Notes under the pieces: model-generated
Told to the model about the DNA's origin: nothing
The model's input: only the letters and a program-made list of their open reading frames with translations
The model's database searches: none
Translations under genes and position numbers: made by a program
Shown here: positions 1-7,701 of the stretch, in pieces
How the letters are laid out: each line of letters starts with the position of its first letter
How positions within the stretch are numbered: the stretch's first letter is position 1
Assembly (NCBI GenBank): GCA_030608745.1
Contig: JAUWDQ010000087.1
Coordinates: forward strand, 1-9,847
DNA length: 9,847 nucleotides
Direction of reading: 5' to 3'
Source of the DNA: Pseudomonadota bacterium
GTDB taxonomy: Bacteria; Desulfobacterota; BSN033; WVXP01; G020346125

Positions 1-1
1 G

Positions 2-892
2 GATAAGAAAAAAATACCCGCGATGTATGTTATTATGGCCTCTGACGACCTCACACAGAGGAAACGGGGCAAGTATATGGTTCGCACAGGATGGGCTAGC
101 AGCCAGCCTTCTCATCCCTTCGGAGTCTATGCGGCAAAAGAACTCGGACTGCGCAAGGTCGTTACCATAGGCTATGATTATGCCTTTGGTTGGGAGGTCG
201 TTGGGGGCTTTCAGAGGACCTTCGAGGAAGCGGGGGGAAGGATTATACAGAAACTCTGGACCCCTGTCGGAACCATGGACTACGGGCCGTTCTTGGGCCG
301 AATCAGTAAGGACGCAGATGCGGTCTTCGCCCTCTTCTTCGGCGCTGGGGCACTCCAGTTTGTTAAGCAGTACAAGCAGTACGGGCTGAAGGATAAGATG
401 ACCCTTCTCGGCGGCGGAACGACCACGGATGAAAGTGTCCTTCCCTCCATGGGGGACGAGGCTATTGGCACTATAACAACCCTTCACTACAGCGGGGCCT
501 TAGACACGCCTGAGAACAAAAAGTTTGCCAAGGCCTTTAAGGAATTTGCCGGAAAGGCCGCATCTTACTATGGCGAGGGTCCCTATACCGGTGGAAAGTG
601 GATCATCGAGGCCGCCAAGAAGATCAAGGGGGATGTGGAAGACAGTGAAAAGTTCTTGAACGCGCTGAAAACTTTGAAATTGACCGGTGCCCCACGTGGC
701 CCCTACGAGCTCGACAAGTTCGGCAATCCCATCCAGAATATCTACATCAGGAAGGTGGAAAGGGTTGGGGGCGAGCTCCAGAATACCGTCATCAAGACAT
801 ACCCGAAGGTCTCCCAATTCTGGACCTACGATGTGGACTGGTATTTGAAACAGCCCCTCTACTCGAGGGACTATCCACCGTTAAAGAAGTAA
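2..892 (+). CDS. Branched-chain amino acid/amide-type ABC transporter substrate-binding protein, 5'-truncated by window edge
   Basis: This is the C-terminal part of a periplasmic binding protein of the Peripla_BP_6 / LivJ type, which captures amino acids, amides or similar small solutes and delivers them to a Liv-type permease. The reading frame is open from base 2, before the first ATG at 23. The residues before that ATG (DKKKIPA) run straight into family-like sequence, so ATG 23 is internal and the real start with its signal peptide lies left of the window. Visible family features are the segment TGWASSQPSHPFG, the second-lobe stretch GYDYAFGWEVVGGFQRTFEEAGG, the hydrophobic strand VFALFFGAGALQFVKQY, and a C-terminal GPYELDKFGNP turn. 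It ends with TAA at 890-892, 37 nt before the livG start chosen here, and is probably cotranscribed with livG and livF. The ligand cannot be deduced; Peripla_BP_6 proteins also bind aromatic acids, urea and short amides. Confidence 0.92.
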   Translation, partial: DKKKIPAMYVIMASDDLTQRKRGKYMVRTGWASSQPSHPFGVYAAKELGLRKVVTIGYDYAFGWEVVGGFQRTFEEAGGRIIQKLWTPVGTMDYGPFLGRISKDADAVFALFFGAGALQFVKQYKQYGLKDKMTLLGGGTTTDESVLPSMGDEAIGTITTLHYSGALDTPENKKFAKAFKEFAGKAASYYGEGPYTGGKWIIEAAKKIKGDVEDSEKFLNALKTLKLTGAPRGPYELDKFGNPIQNIYIRKVERVGGELQNTVIKTYPKVSQFWTYDVDWYLKQPLYSRDYPPLKK

Positions 893-916
893 GGAAACAA
901 CAATCAATCCATGTTT

Positions 917-923
917 GAGGAGG
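917..923 (+). promoter_or_regulatory. Ribosome binding site that decides the livG start
   Basis: GAGGAGG lies 6 nt upstream of GTG 930-932. This supports GTG 930 as the livG start rather than the TTG at 915, which would place the Shine-Dalgarno sequence inside the coding region. Confidence 0.7.
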
Positions 924-929
924 AGATGG

Positions 930-1676
930 GTGGATACGGTTTGTCTTGCTCTTCAGGACCTCACGAAGAATTTTGGCGGATTGACAGCAGTCGATCACGT
1001 GGATCTCGAGGTCAGACCAGGGGAGAGGCGTGGAATTATTGGGCCGAATGGTGCGGGGAAGACGACCCTTTTTAATCTCATCTGTGGGGAGTTTCCTCCC
1101 TCAGGGGGGAGGATCGTCCATTTCGGAAAGGATGTGACCCGGATCCCTGTCTACAAAAGAATTGCCCTCGGGATAGCAAGGACTTTTCAGATTACCAACC
1201 TATTTCCAAACCTGACAGTGCTCCAAAACGTCCTCTTGGCCGCCCAGGGGCTTGAAAGAACTAAGTACGTTATGTATCTGCCCATTTCCTCCTTTAATCA
1301 TCTCTACGAGAAATCGAAGTCACGCCTGGAAGAGGTTGAACTATGGGAGAAGCGAGATGTGCTCATCAAGAACCTCTCCCACGGTGATCAGCGTCAAATC
1401 GAGGTCTGCCTTGCGTTAATTGGGCAACCTCGCCTCTTACTTTTGGATGAGCCAACAGCGGGATTATCCCCTGCTGAAACCCTTTCGTTCACCACCATGT
1501 TGAAGAAGCTCGATCGCGATATGACCATTTTGTTGATCGAGCACGACATGGACGTGGCCTTTGAATTTGCTGAAAACATAACGGTCCTCTACCAGGGGGG
1601 TCTGATCGCCTCGGGAACAAAGGAGGATATCAAGGCAAATAAAACGGTACAAGAGATCTATCTGGGAACGGAATAA
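930..1676 (+). CDS. livG: Liv-type ABC transporter ATP-binding protein LivG
   Basis: Cytoplasmic ATPase that powers a branched-chain amino acid/amide (HAAT family) importer, pairing with LivF. About 248 residues from the GTG start, close to the usual length of about 250. Numbered from GTG 930: Walker A GPNGAGKT at 38-45, Q-loop glutamine at 87 (RTFQITNLFP), ABC signature LSHGDQRQ at 149-156, Walker B plus catalytic Glu LLLLDEP at 169-175, and H-loop His205 (LLIEHDM). The GERRGIIGPNG start of the nucleotide-binding domain and the LSxGDQR form of the signature are characteristic of LivG rather than LivF. An upstream in-frame TTG at 915 would add five residues, but the GAGGAGG at 917-923 favours GTG. 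It follows the binding-protein gene and stops 2 nt before livF, so translation is probably coupled. Confidence 0.93.
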   Translation: MDTVCLALQDLTKNFGGLTAVDHVDLEVRPGERRGIIGPNGAGKTTLFNLICGEFPPSGGRIVHFGKDVTRIPVYKRIALGIARTFQITNLFPNLTVLQNVLLAAQGLERTKYVMYLPISSFNHLYEKSKSRLEEVELWEKRDVLIKNLSHGDQRQIEVCLALIGQPRLLLLDEPTAGLSPAETLSFTTMLKKLDRDMTILLIEHDMDVAFEFAENITVLYQGGLIASGTKEDIKANKTVQEIYLGTE

Positions 1677-1678
1677 TC

Positions 1679-2374
1679 ATGCTCAAAATCCTCGATATCC
1701 ACACCTACTACGGAGACAGCTATGTCCTTCAGGGAATCTCCCTCGAAGTTGAAGAAGGAAGTGTCGTTGCTATTCTCGGGCGGAACGGAATGGGAAAGAC
1801 AACCCTGGTACGGTCCATCGTTGGTTTTACCCCTCCCCGTCAAGGCCAAATCTTGTTCAAGGATATTGATATCACTCATAAACCTACATACAAGATAGTA
1901 CAAATGAGCTTGGGGCTCGTACCCCAGGGGAGACGCATATTTGCCTCCTTGAGCGTGCTGGAAAATTTAAGGGTCGGGGCAAGAGGTCAGGGAGCTGGCA
2001 CATGGAACGAGGAGAAGATATTCTCTCTCTTTCCACCCCTCAAAGAACGCGCTCACCATAAGGGTAACGAGTTAAGCGGCGGGGAACAGCAAATGCTTGC
2101 CATCGCCCGAGCCCTCATGACGAATCCGGAGCTTCTCCTCATGGACGAACCTACAGAGGGCCTGGCACCTCTCTTGGTCCGCACGATAGGGGATGCGATT
2201 TTGCAGCTCAAGGAAGGTGGCCTATCCACCCTGCTCGTAGAGCAGAACCTCCCCTTTGCCATAAAGGTCGCCGACTACACCCATGTCCTCAGTAAGGGAA
2301 CGATCGTCTATTCGTCAACCCCGGGCGAGCTCTGGCAAAACGAGGAAGTAAAGGCTCAATACCTCGGGATTTGA
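1679..2374 (+). CDS. livF: Liv-type ABC transporter ATP-binding protein LivF
   Basis: Second cytoplasmic ATPase of the same importer, 231 residues, normal for LivF. Walker A GRNGMGKT at 34-41, Q-loop Gln83 in VPQGRRIF, signature LSGGEQQM at 132-139, and Walker B LLLMDEP at 152-158 followed by TEGLAP. The H-loop position holds Gln189 (LLVEQNL) instead of His, which is typical of LivF and not a defect. The ATG is 2 nt after the livG stop and has only a weak purine-rich upstream sequence (GGAACGGAA), which fits translational coupling. It is the last gene of the + strand run and converges on the MBL-fold gene, with a 40-nt gap. Confidence 0.94.
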   Translation: MLKILDIHTYYGDSYVLQGISLEVEEGSVVAILGRNGMGKTTLVRSIVGFTPPRQGQILFKDIDITHKPTYKIVQMSLGLVPQGRRIFASLSVLENLRVGARGQGAGTWNEEKIFSLFPPLKERAHHKGNELSGGEQQMLAIARALMTNPELLLMDEPTEGLAPLLVRTIGDAILQLKEGGLSTLLVEQNLPFAIKVADYTHVLSKGTIVYSSTPGELWQNEEVKAQYLGI

Positions 2375-2414
2375 TCCAGCAATCGGAGTTTCTCTCCACG
2401 GACGCAACTGAGCG

Positions 2415-3290
2415 TTACTCCCGCAATAAATCCTGACACTCGATCTCCTTCAGGTGAGCTTCGATGGATTTTACCACAATGGGAATCGTAGCACTTTCGG
2501 GAAGTCCGAGGTTTCTCAGAACCCGTGGACATAATTCTCTCGCATCAAGGGAAGGGAAGTCCGCCGTTACCTTACGAACCGCCTCATGGATGCGTTGAAA
2601 ATACCTCAATCCCCCATCCATCAACTCGTATACCCGGTCCTTCCCACGGTGGGGGGCATCCCAAGAGGCGAATAAGACCTTCAATCCCTTAATCCCCCGT
2701 AACCTCCTTATGGACCTGATGGAGGAGGAAACATCCTCATAGATGGGTAAGCCTCCCGCCATTGGAAGTGCATCTCCCGAGAATAGTGCCCCGTCCTCTC
2801 GAAGCAGCGGTGAAATAGAACCCTTCGAATGGCCGGGGGTATGGACCACTTCCAAGGTCAAGCCGTCCCCTAAATCAAGGGTGCCTCCATCCCGTAAGAC
2901 CAGGTCAACCTCAACAGGACCCCCCACGAGGGAATGGAAATTCGCAATCGGACGATGCTTTGCTTGCAGTTCGATATCCTCAATCCACGGCTGCGCATCG
3001 ACGTGGGCTGCCACCTGGCATCCGGTCTCCCCTTTTACGGCTCGACTCGCCCCGATGTGATCCGGGTGGGAATGCGTGAGGACGAGCATGGATATCTCTT
3101 GCGGATCACGACCCGCTTCCCTCACATAATCGAAGATCATGGCCTCCGAAGCGGAAACCCCACAATCAATGAGGCAGATTTGCTTCCCGAAGATAAGGTA
3201 GGCGTAGACGAACCGATCTACCGTTCTTTCAGGGCTAACCGTGAGTTTAAAAGGTATCTTTATTGCATGGATATGTTCTGTAACCTGCAT
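2415..3290 (-). CDS. Metallo-beta-lactamase-fold hydrolase
   Basis: A 291-residue binuclear-metal hydrolase of the MBL superfamily. The metal motif HxHxDH is seen as THSHPDHIG (His73, His75, Asp77, His78), with further ligands His154 (HTPGHSKGS) and bridging Asp173 (LFSGDALP). The last ligand is probably His214 in SWDAPHRGKD, an unusual context since most relatives have a GHG-type motif there. About 75 residues beyond it form a helical C-terminal extension with a charged end. The arrangement is that of general glyoxalase-II-like or lactonase-like MBL proteins, whose substrates include thioesters and lactones; the exact substrate is not readable. The start is well fixed by GGAGG ending 5 nt before the ATG. 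It is the last gene of the minus-strand run, 34 nt after the Tm-1-like gene. Confidence 0.88.
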   Translation of the reverse strand: MQVTEHIHAIKIPFKLTVSPERTVDRFVYAYLIFGKQICLIDCGVSASEAMIFDYVREAGRDPQEISMLVLTHSHPDHIGASRAVKGETGCQVAAHVDAQPWIEDIELQAKHRPIANFHSLVGGPVEVDLVLRDGGTLDLGDGLTLEVVHTPGHSKGSISPLLREDGALFSGDALPMAGGLPIYEDVSSSIRSIRRLRGIKGLKVLFASWDAPHRGKDRVYELMDGGLRYFQRIHEAVRKVTADFPSLDARELCPRVLRNLGLPESATIPIVVKSIEAHLKEIECQDLLRE

Positions 3291-3324
3291 TTTTACCTCC
3301 CGGTAATTCCCGCGCCTCTCTTTA

Positions 3325-4572
3325 TCAAGCTTTCATCATACTGGCCAAGAGGTCCACGGCAATCTCTGCAAATTCTGGATCATTGATGTGGGCGTCAACC
3401 TCCATCAACTTCACTTTTGAAGAATCAAGATGGTTCTTGATCGACTCTATCAGAGCCGAGTTGGCCGTTTCATCGTGCCACTCTCCTGAGACTGAACCCT
3501 CAATGGTGGTCATTTTTGGGCCCCCCGATCGATCTAAAGCAGAAAAGCCCTTGAGGGGAATAACAATGGCCGCAGGGCCAGTGCTCCGATTTACCTTCTC
3601 CGCTATAGTTTTGCCCAATATTCGATTCTCCTCCACATCGGTCCTCATCAGGGTAATCGACGGGGTGTAGAAGAAGAAATTCCTATTTCTGTATTTCTCC
3701 GGTACGGTTTCTTTTCCTCCGAAATTCCCAAAATCGAGGGCCCCGACGGAGATAACCTGGGGGACCCCCATGGAGCCGGCTGCCTCTATCCTATGGGATC
3801 CCGCGCTGTACATACCCCCGACCAACTCATCCACGAGCTCAGAAGTGGTGATATCCAGAACACCGCTGATCTCCCCTGTCCTTACGAGCTCTTCTAAGGC
3901 CATCCCACCTGTCCCTGAAGAGTGAAGTTCAATGACCTCAAACCCTTTCTCCTCCAATAGGCCCTTTGCCCTTTCAACACATGGTAGGGTGACGCCGAAC
4001 GTTGAGATACAGATCTGAGGCTTAACCTCCTCTTCTTCAAGAGGTCCCACCCTTGCCATATTGGCAATTGCCCGGGCGGCATTATTCATAACCCGTTTGG
4101 TAATACTGTTGAGGGAGATATCGCCGATGGAGTTCGCCATCATGATATCCTTGGTTCCCACATAGGGACGAACATTTCCCGAGGCTACACAGGTTACCAT
4201 GAGTTTCGGAAACCCGATGGGGAGTATCCGCATCACGCTGCATGCCATTTCCGCCCCATTTGCGCCACCCAACCCGATGATCCCGTGAAATTTCCCCGCA
4301 GCGACCATTTTTTCGGCCACTTTCATCGCTCCTTTAGTCATCAGTTTCAGAGCCGAAATCTTATCCAGTTGGGCGATCTCTTCAAGTTCCTTTCCAATCT
4401 CTCCTGCTACCGTCCTGCAAGAAACGTCGGAGCGGTATTTGGACTGCTCAAACTTACAGCTGACGTCCATAAGGAGGGTTTTCACTCCCTCGGCCTCTAT
4501 TCTCCGTTGGAGATAAACCAACTCCTTTGCCTTGGTATCCAAGGTTCCGATAACGAGGATCGTTCTCGCCAT
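3325..4572 (-). CDS. Tm-1-like (UPF0261) family protein
   Basis: 415 residues matching the N-terminal nucleotide-binding domain family named after the tomato antiviral protein Tm-1 (UPF0261 in bacteria). Recognised from the N-terminal VIGTLDTKAKE, the GIIGLGGANGAEMA glycine-rich loop (about 97-110), LPIGFPKLMVT, CVASGNVRPYVGTKDIMM, and the later ISTFGVTLPCVERAKGLLEEKGFEVIELHSSGTGG. The C-terminal TIM-barrel module present in Tm-1 and in some bacterial partners is absent here. As I recall the family, the glycine loop usually reads GGSGGT or GGSGNT; here it is GGANGA, so the Ser and Thr are missing. The ATG has AAGGAG upstream at good spacing. It sits between an amidohydrolase and an MBL hydrolase, suggesting a metabolic role, but no reaction is established for bacterial members. 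Confidence 0.88.
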   Translation of the reverse strand: MARTILVIGTLDTKAKELVYLQRRIEAEGVKTLLMDVSCKFEQSKYRSDVSCRTVAGEIGKELEEIAQLDKISALKLMTKGAMKVAEKMVAAGKFHGIIGLGGANGAEMACSVMRILPIGFPKLMVTCVASGNVRPYVGTKDIMMANSIGDISLNSITKRVMNNAARAIANMARVGPLEEEEVKPQICISTFGVTLPCVERAKGLLEEKGFEVIELHSSGTGGMALEELVRTGEISGVLDITTSELVDELVGGMYSAGSHRIEAAGSMGVPQVISVGALDFGNFGGKETVPEKYRNRNFFFYTPSITLMRTDVEENRILGKTIAEKVNRSTGPAAIVIPLKGFSALDRSGGPKMTTIEGSVSGEWHDETANSALIESIKNHLDSSKVKLMEVDAHINDPEFAEIAVDLLASMMKA

Positions 4573-4642
4573 TCAGCACTCCTTCGAGATAAAATCCCTA
4601 TCTTGTTTCAGGCGCCCCCAAGAATCTCTTTCCCTTACGCCT

Positions 4643-5986
4643 TCATGGTTGCCGTCTTATTCTCGTGAGATCTCCAACCCCCATCTGTGGGATAATGCCG
4701 AATCGGGTAACCCATCCACCAGCTCCATAGCCCTTCCTGATCACCCTCCCCTCGAATGCCACCATCTCTCCGTTGACAAAGGTGTACACGACTTCCCTCT
4801 CGATTGGATTGATGACCGCAATATCCGCTCTCGTGCCCTCGCAGAGGCTCCCCAAGTCTTTCACCCACCAGTCTTTCCCGGTTACTTGTGCCATCAGTCT
4901 TGCGGGATTGGTGGTCATGGTCGCAAAAGCACTTAATGGATCGAGCACCCCGTCCTCGATCAGATCAATAATAGCAGGAATGTTATCCTTTGTATCGCCA
5001 AATCCCTTCACCGAGTGAGAGGGTCCATCTGAAATCAGAATGGTGATTATTCCTTCCTTTAAGGCCTCGAGGGAAAATCTCCTGGCTTCTTCGGGTATGA
5101 CAATCCCATCCCTGTCCCCCCTCGATCGTCTCAGTAATGTGGTTGTCAATTCCCCGGTAACGTTCTTATTGTCTTTGATCAGTCCTAAAACGCTCTCATA
5201 GGCCTCAATCCCGGACGTCGCTGTTGCATCGGTATGCCCCAGATGAAGATGATTCCCCTCCGCCCACCTGACCATTTCCGCGGCATAGGAGGGACATTGT
5301 GCATGCGACATCAAGAGTAAATTGCTCTTGGCCGCGATATGAGCAATCGTCTTCATCTTTTCCTCGGAAAGAATGAAATGAGCCTGATGATCCTTAATGC
5401 CAATGGTCAAGGGGGCTGTCTTAAGGGTAATCCGACTTCTTGAAATCTTTTGGAGCGCCATATCTTCGGACATTTCCCCCCTCAGGTATTCTATGATCTC
5501 TTCCGGGGTGGCATTCAATCCCAGAATGGACAAAGCTCCCAAATAACACCCAATGTTCATGAGACTCCCCCGGTCCAATTCCGACCCTAGAAAAGAAGGT
5601 GCCCTGAGGGAATTCGCGGCACCTGGAGTCAGACCCGTAGTCACTCCATGGACAACAGATTCCTCCACAGTCTTGATATTGAAGGTCAAGAGATCATGGA
5701 TGTGAAGGTGGATATCGACCAACCCGGGGATGACTATGAAGCCTTGAACATCAATGAAGGAATCACCGGGTTTGGGGTTTATTGATTCTTTAATGGAATC
5801 AATTCGGCCTTCCTTCATGGAAAGATCCAGGACCTTGTCAGTTCTTAAATAGGGATCAATTACACGACCTCCCTTGAGGACTGTCCTCCCGGCACCTCCC
5901 AGATCTCGAGCAGCATCGATCAATTCCATGTCTTTGATATAGGAAATCGTATCGGGCAATTCTCCTATCTTATGGGTAAACCTCAT
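4643..5986 (-). CDS. Metal-dependent amidohydrolase (dihydroorotase/hydantoinase-like superfamily)
   Basis: 447 residues of the amidohydrolase superfamily (TIM barrel flanked by a beta-sandwich). The entry strand carries PGLVDIHLHIHD with His93 and His95 as the first metal ligands. Later candidates are Lys198 in GIKDH (possible carboxylated bridging lysine), His228 in LLMSHAQ, His251 in LHLGHTDA, and Asp320 in ILISDGPS. The C-terminal sandwich is typical: LGSLCEGTRADIAVINP followed by VVYTFVNGEMVAFEGR. The family hydrolyses C-N bonds of cyclic amides, N-acyl amino acids and similar compounds; substrate unknown. The protein begins about 35 residues before the usual ILKGGRVIDP start, so the N terminus is slightly long. 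An internal Met20 exists, but AGGAGGAG 6 nt before ATG 5984-5986 supports the long start. The gap to the Tm-1-like gene is 70 nt. Confidence 0.9.
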   Translation of the reverse strand: MRFTHKIGELPDTISYIKDMELIDAARDLGGAGRTVLKGGRVIDPYLRTDKVLDLSMKEGRIDSIKESINPKPGDSFIDVQGFIVIPGLVDIHLHIHDLLTFNIKTVEESVVHGVTTGLTPGAANSLRAPSFLGSELDRGSLMNIGCYLGALSILGLNATPEEIIEYLRGEMSEDMALQKISRSRITLKTAPLTIGIKDHQAHFILSEEKMKTIAHIAAKSNLLLMSHAQCPSYAAEMVRWAEGNHLHLGHTDATATSGIEAYESVLGLIKDNKNVTGELTTTLLRRSRGDRDGIVIPEEARRFSLEALKEGIITILISDGPSHSVKGFGDTKDNIPAIIDLIEDGVLDPLSAFATMTTNPARLMAQVTGKDWWVKDLGSLCEGTRADIAVINPIEREVVYTFVNGEMVAFEGRVIRKGYGAGGWVTRFGIIPQMGVGDLTRIRRQP

Positions 5987-6058
5987 ACCCTACTCCTCCT
6001 ATGACAGTAAGCCGGACCCAAGGGATAAACATCCCGCCAGATTCAGGGTTCAATCAAT

Positions 6059-6952
6059 TCACGGTTTTTCAGCCTTCTTGGCGACAACGTCATTGTACCA
6101 ATCTAGAATCTCCTCCCCGGTCATGAACAGCACCCCCTCGTGCTTCTTCATGTACTCAAATATCTTATCTATATATTTGATCCGATGGGCCGCACCTGAG
6201 ATATACGGGTGCACGGCGATTCCCATGATTCGGGAACTCTCCGCCCCCTCTTCATAAAGCGTATCGAAGGCATCGCGAGACCGTTCGTAGATTTCAGGGG
6301 AACTGTGGTGCTGGGCGAGGTACATGGGAATATCGTTGAGCTCGACAGTATATGGCACAGCGATCAATCTGCCGCTCTTTACGTTCAATGGATTTGGCTG
6401 GTCATCATTCACCCAATCAGCCACGTATTCAATCCCTTCTTCTGCCAGTATGTCAGGTGTATCGAAGGTTTCGTTCAAACCTGGACCCATCCATCCTCGC
6501 GGTGCCTTCCCCGTGAAATCGCGGATCGTCTGAATGGTTCGCCGGATGACATCCCGCTCATCCTTTTCAAGGTTTATGGCCCGCTGCTCATATCCGTGGG
6601 CCAAAATCTCCCAATTGCTGCGGAGCATTGCTCTAACCATTTCGGGATAGTGGATACACACGGGAGCGTTAAGACTCACGGTTGCCCTCACCCCATGTTT
6701 ATCCAGAACCTTTTTTAAACGCCAAAAACCCACCCGCAGCCCATATTGAAACCAGCTGTAGTTGGGAATATCGGGAATCACGGTTACCCCCTGTGGGGTC
6801 GGAAGAACCGCCCGTGCCATGGTAGCGTTGATATCCCATCTCTCGACATTGATGATAAACCAGACACCCAACCGGGCACCGCCTGGAAGCTTTACAGGCT
6901 TTCGATCCACAATCGCCGAATATTCAGCTCTTTCTTCTCTCTTTTTTCCCAT
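6059..6952 (-). CDS. PuuE-like hydrolase of the polysaccharide deacetylase fold
   Basis: 297 residues of the NodB/polysaccharide-deacetylase fold, in the branch that includes allantoinase PuuE and cyclic-imide hydrolases rather than sugar deacetylases. The usual first motif TFDDG is replaced by IINVERWD (Glu37), as in PuuE-type proteins. The second motif, normally HxxxH, reads HGYEQ (His119, Gln123), so the second metal His is missing. Further markers are APRGWMGPGLNET, EYVADWVNDDQP, and a C-terminal IAVHPYISGAAHR followed by FMTGEEILDWY. No signal peptide is seen, so it is cytoplasmic. Members of this branch open cyclic ureides or imides; an exact substrate cannot be assigned. GGGAGG lies 8 nt before the ATG. 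It is the first gene of the minus-strand run, with candidate promoters upstream. Confidence 0.85.
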   Translation of the reverse strand: MGKKREERAEYSAIVDRKPVKLPGGARLGVWFIINVERWDINATMARAVLPTPQGVTVIPDIPNYSWFQYGLRVGFWRLKKVLDKHGVRATVSLNAPVCIHYPEMVRAMLRSNWEILAHGYEQRAINLEKDERDVIRRTIQTIRDFTGKAPRGWMGPGLNETFDTPDILAEEGIEYVADWVNDDQPNPLNVKSGRLIAVPYTVELNDIPMYLAQHHSSPEIYERSRDAFDTLYEEGAESSRIMGIAVHPYISGAAHRIKYIDKIFEYMKKHEGVLFMTGEEILDWYNDVVAKKAEKP

Positions 6953-6995
6953 GTCATAATCCTCCCTTCGTTCTATATGATTTATCTAATAAGCC

Positions 6996-7064
6996 CTCAA
7001 TAGCTGAAATTTCAAGGTACCCGTAAATAGGCAATCACTTAGTATTTACTCTACCCTTTGTCAA
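6996..7064 (-). promoter_or_regulatory. Candidate promoter region of the four-gene hydrolase run
   Basis: Reading the minus strand toward the gene at 6952, a perfect TTGACA (-35-like) occurs at 7059-7064, but the best -10 at a legal spacing (TAAGTG, spacer 17) is poor. Closer to the gene is a second pair, TTGAAA, then 18 nt, then TATTAG. Either or both could drive the operon; no start site can be fixed from sequence alone. Confidence 0.35.
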
Positions 7065-7289
7065 GTCCTTTTGCATGGGAAGTTGCCTGAGTTTCTGGTG
7101 AACACTGCTGTCCCTGAGCGTAATATGCTGGAGAAGTGGGGTACACATCGAGGGTGAGCAGAACTCGGAAACGCGACCCTTTGAGCCTATCGGTGGGTTA
7201 GAAGGGTATGCAATTTAGTTCTCAAGAGTTGTTTGGCTGAAGAATATCTGCCCTCGATTTAGGACTGAAGGTACTCGAGTCATTGATAG

Positions 7290-7442
7290 AACGTAGGGAG
7301 GATATTTGCCTATTCTGTAGATCGTATGATCGCAGCTGTATGTATCGAAAACAAAGTTCGGTTGCTGCATAACGATACGGATTTCGATTTGCTTGCTGCA
7401 CATTCTGAACTAGAAATGGTCGATGTCTCCGCTGAACAATAA
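7290..7442 (+). pseudogene. C-terminal relic of a VapC-type PIN-domain toxin
   Basis: The + strand frame through 7290-7442 ends in a typical PIN-domain C terminus: VDRMIAAVCIENKV, then RLLHNDTDFDLLA, then a short tail and TAA at 7440-7442. The conserved third acidic residue (Asp of VDRMIAA) and the LLHNDxDFD element of VapC ribonucleases are present. Upstream the same frame has stops at 7287 (TAG) and just before it (TGA), and no intact N-terminal half is seen. A VapC protein is about 130 residues; at most about 50 are readable here, and only 38 after the in-frame ATG 7326. A distant FLVNTAV at 7092-7112 in the same frame could be the worn N-terminal LVDTSV strand, but that is weak. No VapB-like antitoxin gene was found. 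The relic should have no nuclease activity. Confidence 0.65.
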
Positions 7443-7701
7443 AAACGCCAGCCCCCTCTTTTGCGTTCGTAAACACCGTGCTCAAAGAATCCAAATTGAT
7501 TCTCTTGGCAAATCCAGATGAACTTTGCGAGCTTTGAGCCATCTTCTGATGTGGGTTTGTACCCTTAAGTTGCTTTAGAACCAACGTTATATATAAAGGT
7601 ATCAAAGGGTTATACCCCAGAGGGTAAAACAGAAAAAATATATTACCAGTCCCCATTTCACCCCTGTCCAAACCCAGTGGGCTGAAAAAAAGTGGCCATG
7701 C

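Larger units (their letters stand above)
6953..7701. other. Long region without an intact gene
   Basis: About 750 nt between two minus-strand genes. It holds candidate promoters for the gene ending at 6059 (6996-7064), the VapC relic (7290-7442), and a cluster of short mutually complementary segments at 7597-7626 (GGTAT/ATACC, GGGT/ACCC, TACCC/GGGTA). Several open frames exist but none has both a credible start and recognisable protein content. I read the region as decayed accessory DNA. Confidence 0.6.

Noticed and set aside
915..929. TTG 915 or ATG 926 as the livG start
   Set aside because: TTG 915 would put the ribosome site inside the gene, and ATG 926 is in another frame.
2371..2415. 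Short hairpins (GGAG/CTCC and ACGC/GCGT) in the convergent livF/MBL gap as a terminator
   Set aside because: Stems are only 4 bp and no T-run follows on either strand.
2934..3386. 150-residue + strand frame opposite the MBL gene
   Set aside because: Antisense shadow of a clear MBL-fold protein; no family features of its own.
7222..7671. 149-residue open frame on the minus strand; its middle (INLDSLSTVFTNAKE, VFIVQRRHRPFLV) faintly resembles a Phd/YefM antitoxin
   Set aside because: Overlaps the VapC relic on the other strand, has a low-complexity N terminus and no clear ribosome site, and the resemblance is too short to call.
7681..7700. Seven-T run on the minus strand just after the racemase-like stop as a terminator
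   Set aside because: No stable stem precedes it; TGGCCA is self-complementary but has no loop.
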